A stretch of DNA of 64,000 bases. Source: Leptodactylus fallax. Taxonomy: Eukaryota > Chordata > Amphibia > Anura > Leptodactylidae. Under the pieces are notes generated by a model. The model was not told the origin of the DNA and made no database searches. It saw only the letters and a program-made list of their open reading frames with translations. The stretch is from positions 124,001 to 188,000 of the forward strand of contig CAMRHE010000330.1 in the NCBI GenBank assembly GCA_947044405.1, written 5' to 3'. Shown piece by piece: positions 62,096 to 64,000 of the stretch. The position numbers and the translations under genes were made by a program. The first letter of the stretch is position 1; every line of letters begins with the position of its first letter.

Positions 62096-64000
62096 TTTAT
62101 TTGTGTTACCCTGTCTGAAGATAAAGATTTTCTATTTTGTTTGCATTGGACTCAATCACAAAAAAAAAGTAACTTTTTGTCATTTTTGCGGACAGAACTA
62201 AATAACATTACACAGAATTCAGGATGAGGCAGCAATGACGTGATTCACATTTGCAGAAAACAAAAAACGGATGTAAACTCCATGGAACACATACAAACAG
62301 CCATGACTGATGCCTTTTCATAGGTGGCTTTTAATCTCATATTCAAATTTAAAAATTGGGGTTGAAAATTTGCGCAAAATAAATTTCCGATTTTTAACAT
62401 ATCGTTACAACATAGACGGTATTGAATGCCCATGGAAGATGTGAGGCAGCACATTTCTGAACAAGGATGATGATGATACGACTCTGAATTTCTGAATACC
62501 GCGTCATTCCTCAACATGATTTTTTTTTTTTTTTTTTTTTTACATTTTATCAAATGCATCCTCCGATCAGCACACACATTATACAATTGTATCTACTGTT
62601 GCTTCTCTAGGAGAAAGAAAAAAAAAATGATAGTGCATATCAGACATACGTTTTGTACACCATCTAAAGGATGGTATTTAAAATCCACTTGCTGGTATCT
62701 AGAATAATCTTGTATACGGGAACACAGGCAATCCACGATTGCAGTTTCTGAACAAAGATTGTGAATAACACCCAGTTATATACAGTGGGAGACACCATGC
62801 AAGTGACACGTACTGCATCGTAAACATTAAAATATATCCCTTCCCGCATAACCCATTAGTGAATTTATAATTTCATATATATATATTTGATGTGATACTA
62901 TCCACTCAAGATAATACAACGCTTTTTTTTTTTATATTAGCAAACATTACAAGAATTTCACTTCCTTGAATGCTGTTTTTGTTTTATACTTCTAAAGAGA
63001 TCAAAATAAATTAAAGATTTTATACATAATTACATATGGAGAGTTAACTTATTTTATCTTTTTAGTTCAGTACAAAGATACTTGCCAAAGTCCACCTAAT
63101 GCATACTATGTTTTTTTTTTTTATATTTTTAACAATCGCTAGTTATATTACTCTCAATCTGAGATGAACAGCAATTTTTTTTTTTTATTTGTGTGCTTAC
63201 TTAGGAATTGCTATCGTAGACCGTTCTTGCGGCGGAAGAAGTTAAGATTGCTAGGTTACAATCTATAACCTCAATCGGTCATTCTTCAGCCCCAAGGAGG
63301 CAAAAATATTAAATAAAGACTTTCTACAGTAGTCTGTTTTTGGTTTGCGGAAGGACACAACGAAGCCCGTTGTGATGGTTCGCAACCAATATTTTTTTCT
63401 TGCTGTATTAGACGGAGAAATAAAAATAATAATAATAAAAAAAAAAAAAAAACTTCCACTCTGATATTAAGGGGTTAAAACACTGGACAGATTAGCAGCT
63501 TACAAACTTTGGCTTCAATCCAGTACCCAAAAAGCTAAAACTGTGATTGTGATCCTTCTTAGACATGGTGCGTCATTATGAAATTGGATTTTTTTTTTTA
63601 TTTTGCGTTCGTAGCATTTTTCATTACGTAAATAACAGGACTAGATCCAATTGTCTCCGACACACAGATGTGAACCCTGTAAAAAAAAATCCTGTCACCG
63701 TTAAAGTTTTTAACCTATTTCGCTCCGTTTAAAAATAATCCCTCATAAAGTACATCGCTACATAATGAAAACAATGGGGTCAATCTAGCAACAAAAAAAG
63801 ATAAAAAAAACTTTTTCGGTTTAAAAACTGGCATTTAAAATAATATTTAAAAAAAAAGCTGAGGATCGCACAAGGTCTTCGTACAACGGAGACCTGTCGA
63901 GTTCTCAGCCTGTTCAACTGAGGCAGCAAAGTACCTTAAAAAAAGTCTATCGGTGCTAAAATGTAGTGGTAAAAACAAAAGCACATTTCACATTCTGTCT
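62096..64000 (-). other. Possible 3' UTR of a minus-strand gene (DIP2C by gene order)
   Basis: The stretch is free of recognisable repeats, T-rich on the plus strand, and begins with ttctttttatttgtgtta, which on the minus strand is a transcript end with AATAAA (62096-62102 region). No coding exon occurs up to the window edge. In other vertebrates DIP2C follows ZMYND11 tail-to-tail, so this is a reasonable candidate, but it is inference from position and composition. Confidence 0.35.

Overview
This is a stretch of vertebrate nuclear chromosome, most likely from a frog or toad. The intron-rich coding gene is clearly vertebrate. The dense background of short TTAA-flanked inverted-repeat elements (T2/Kolobok-like ends reading TTAAAGGGGTTTTCC), Tc1-like transposons, L1-clade LINEs and a chromodomain Gypsy element is what I know from anuran genomes. 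The species assignment is inference; the gene assignment is firm.

Left part (1-29,840): the plus strand carries the last twelve coding exons of ZMYND11 (BS69), a chromatin reader. The exons encode, in order, a PHD finger, a bromodomain, a small CxxC/CxxC zinc finger, a PWWP domain, an acidic/basic linker, a coiled coil and a C-terminal MYND finger. All phases join, giving 511 visible residues plus stop; the N-terminal exons lie before the window. Two of the eleven introns use GC instead of GT donors, and one of those ends in a tandem NAG acceptor. The introns hold many MITEs (some nested inside each other), two Tc1-like remnants, a tRNA-derived SINE, an 8-bp-TSD hAT-like MITE and two pieces of a probable Penelope-like repeat, one with a hammerhead-like core. 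A long 3' UTR follows, with a poly(A) signal at 29,817 and a 785-bp TTAA MITE inside it.

Middle part (about 31,200-52,640): a stack of retrotransposons, all on the plus strand. An old decayed L1-like LINE (A) is split inside its reverse transcriptase by a nearly complete Gypsy chromovirus-type element (34,522-40,107; LTRs 670 and 668 bp, about 1% different, 5-bp target duplication). Then come a nearly full-length L1-like LINE (B, 41,482-48,326) and a 5'-truncated one (C, 48,340-52,629), both inserted at the same target so that one 11-13 bp sequence occurs three times. None of the copies looks fully coding-competent.

Right part (52,640-64,000): no coding exon is recognisable. It holds MITEs, a Tc1 deletion derivative lying between inverted arrays of a 43-bp minisatellite, a palindromic MITE carrying a small insertion, and two places (near 53,000 and 62,100) that look like the downstream ends of a minus-strand 3' UTR. 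ZMYND11 is followed tail-to-tail by DIP2C in other vertebrates, so a DIP2C 3' UTR is the obvious candidate, but no DIP2C coding sequence is present to prove it.

I found no sign of a bacterial-style system, CRISPR array, rRNA or tRNA gene. The most interesting material is structural: transposon nesting, shared target sites, the hammerhead-like repeat and the unusual splice sites of ZMYND11.
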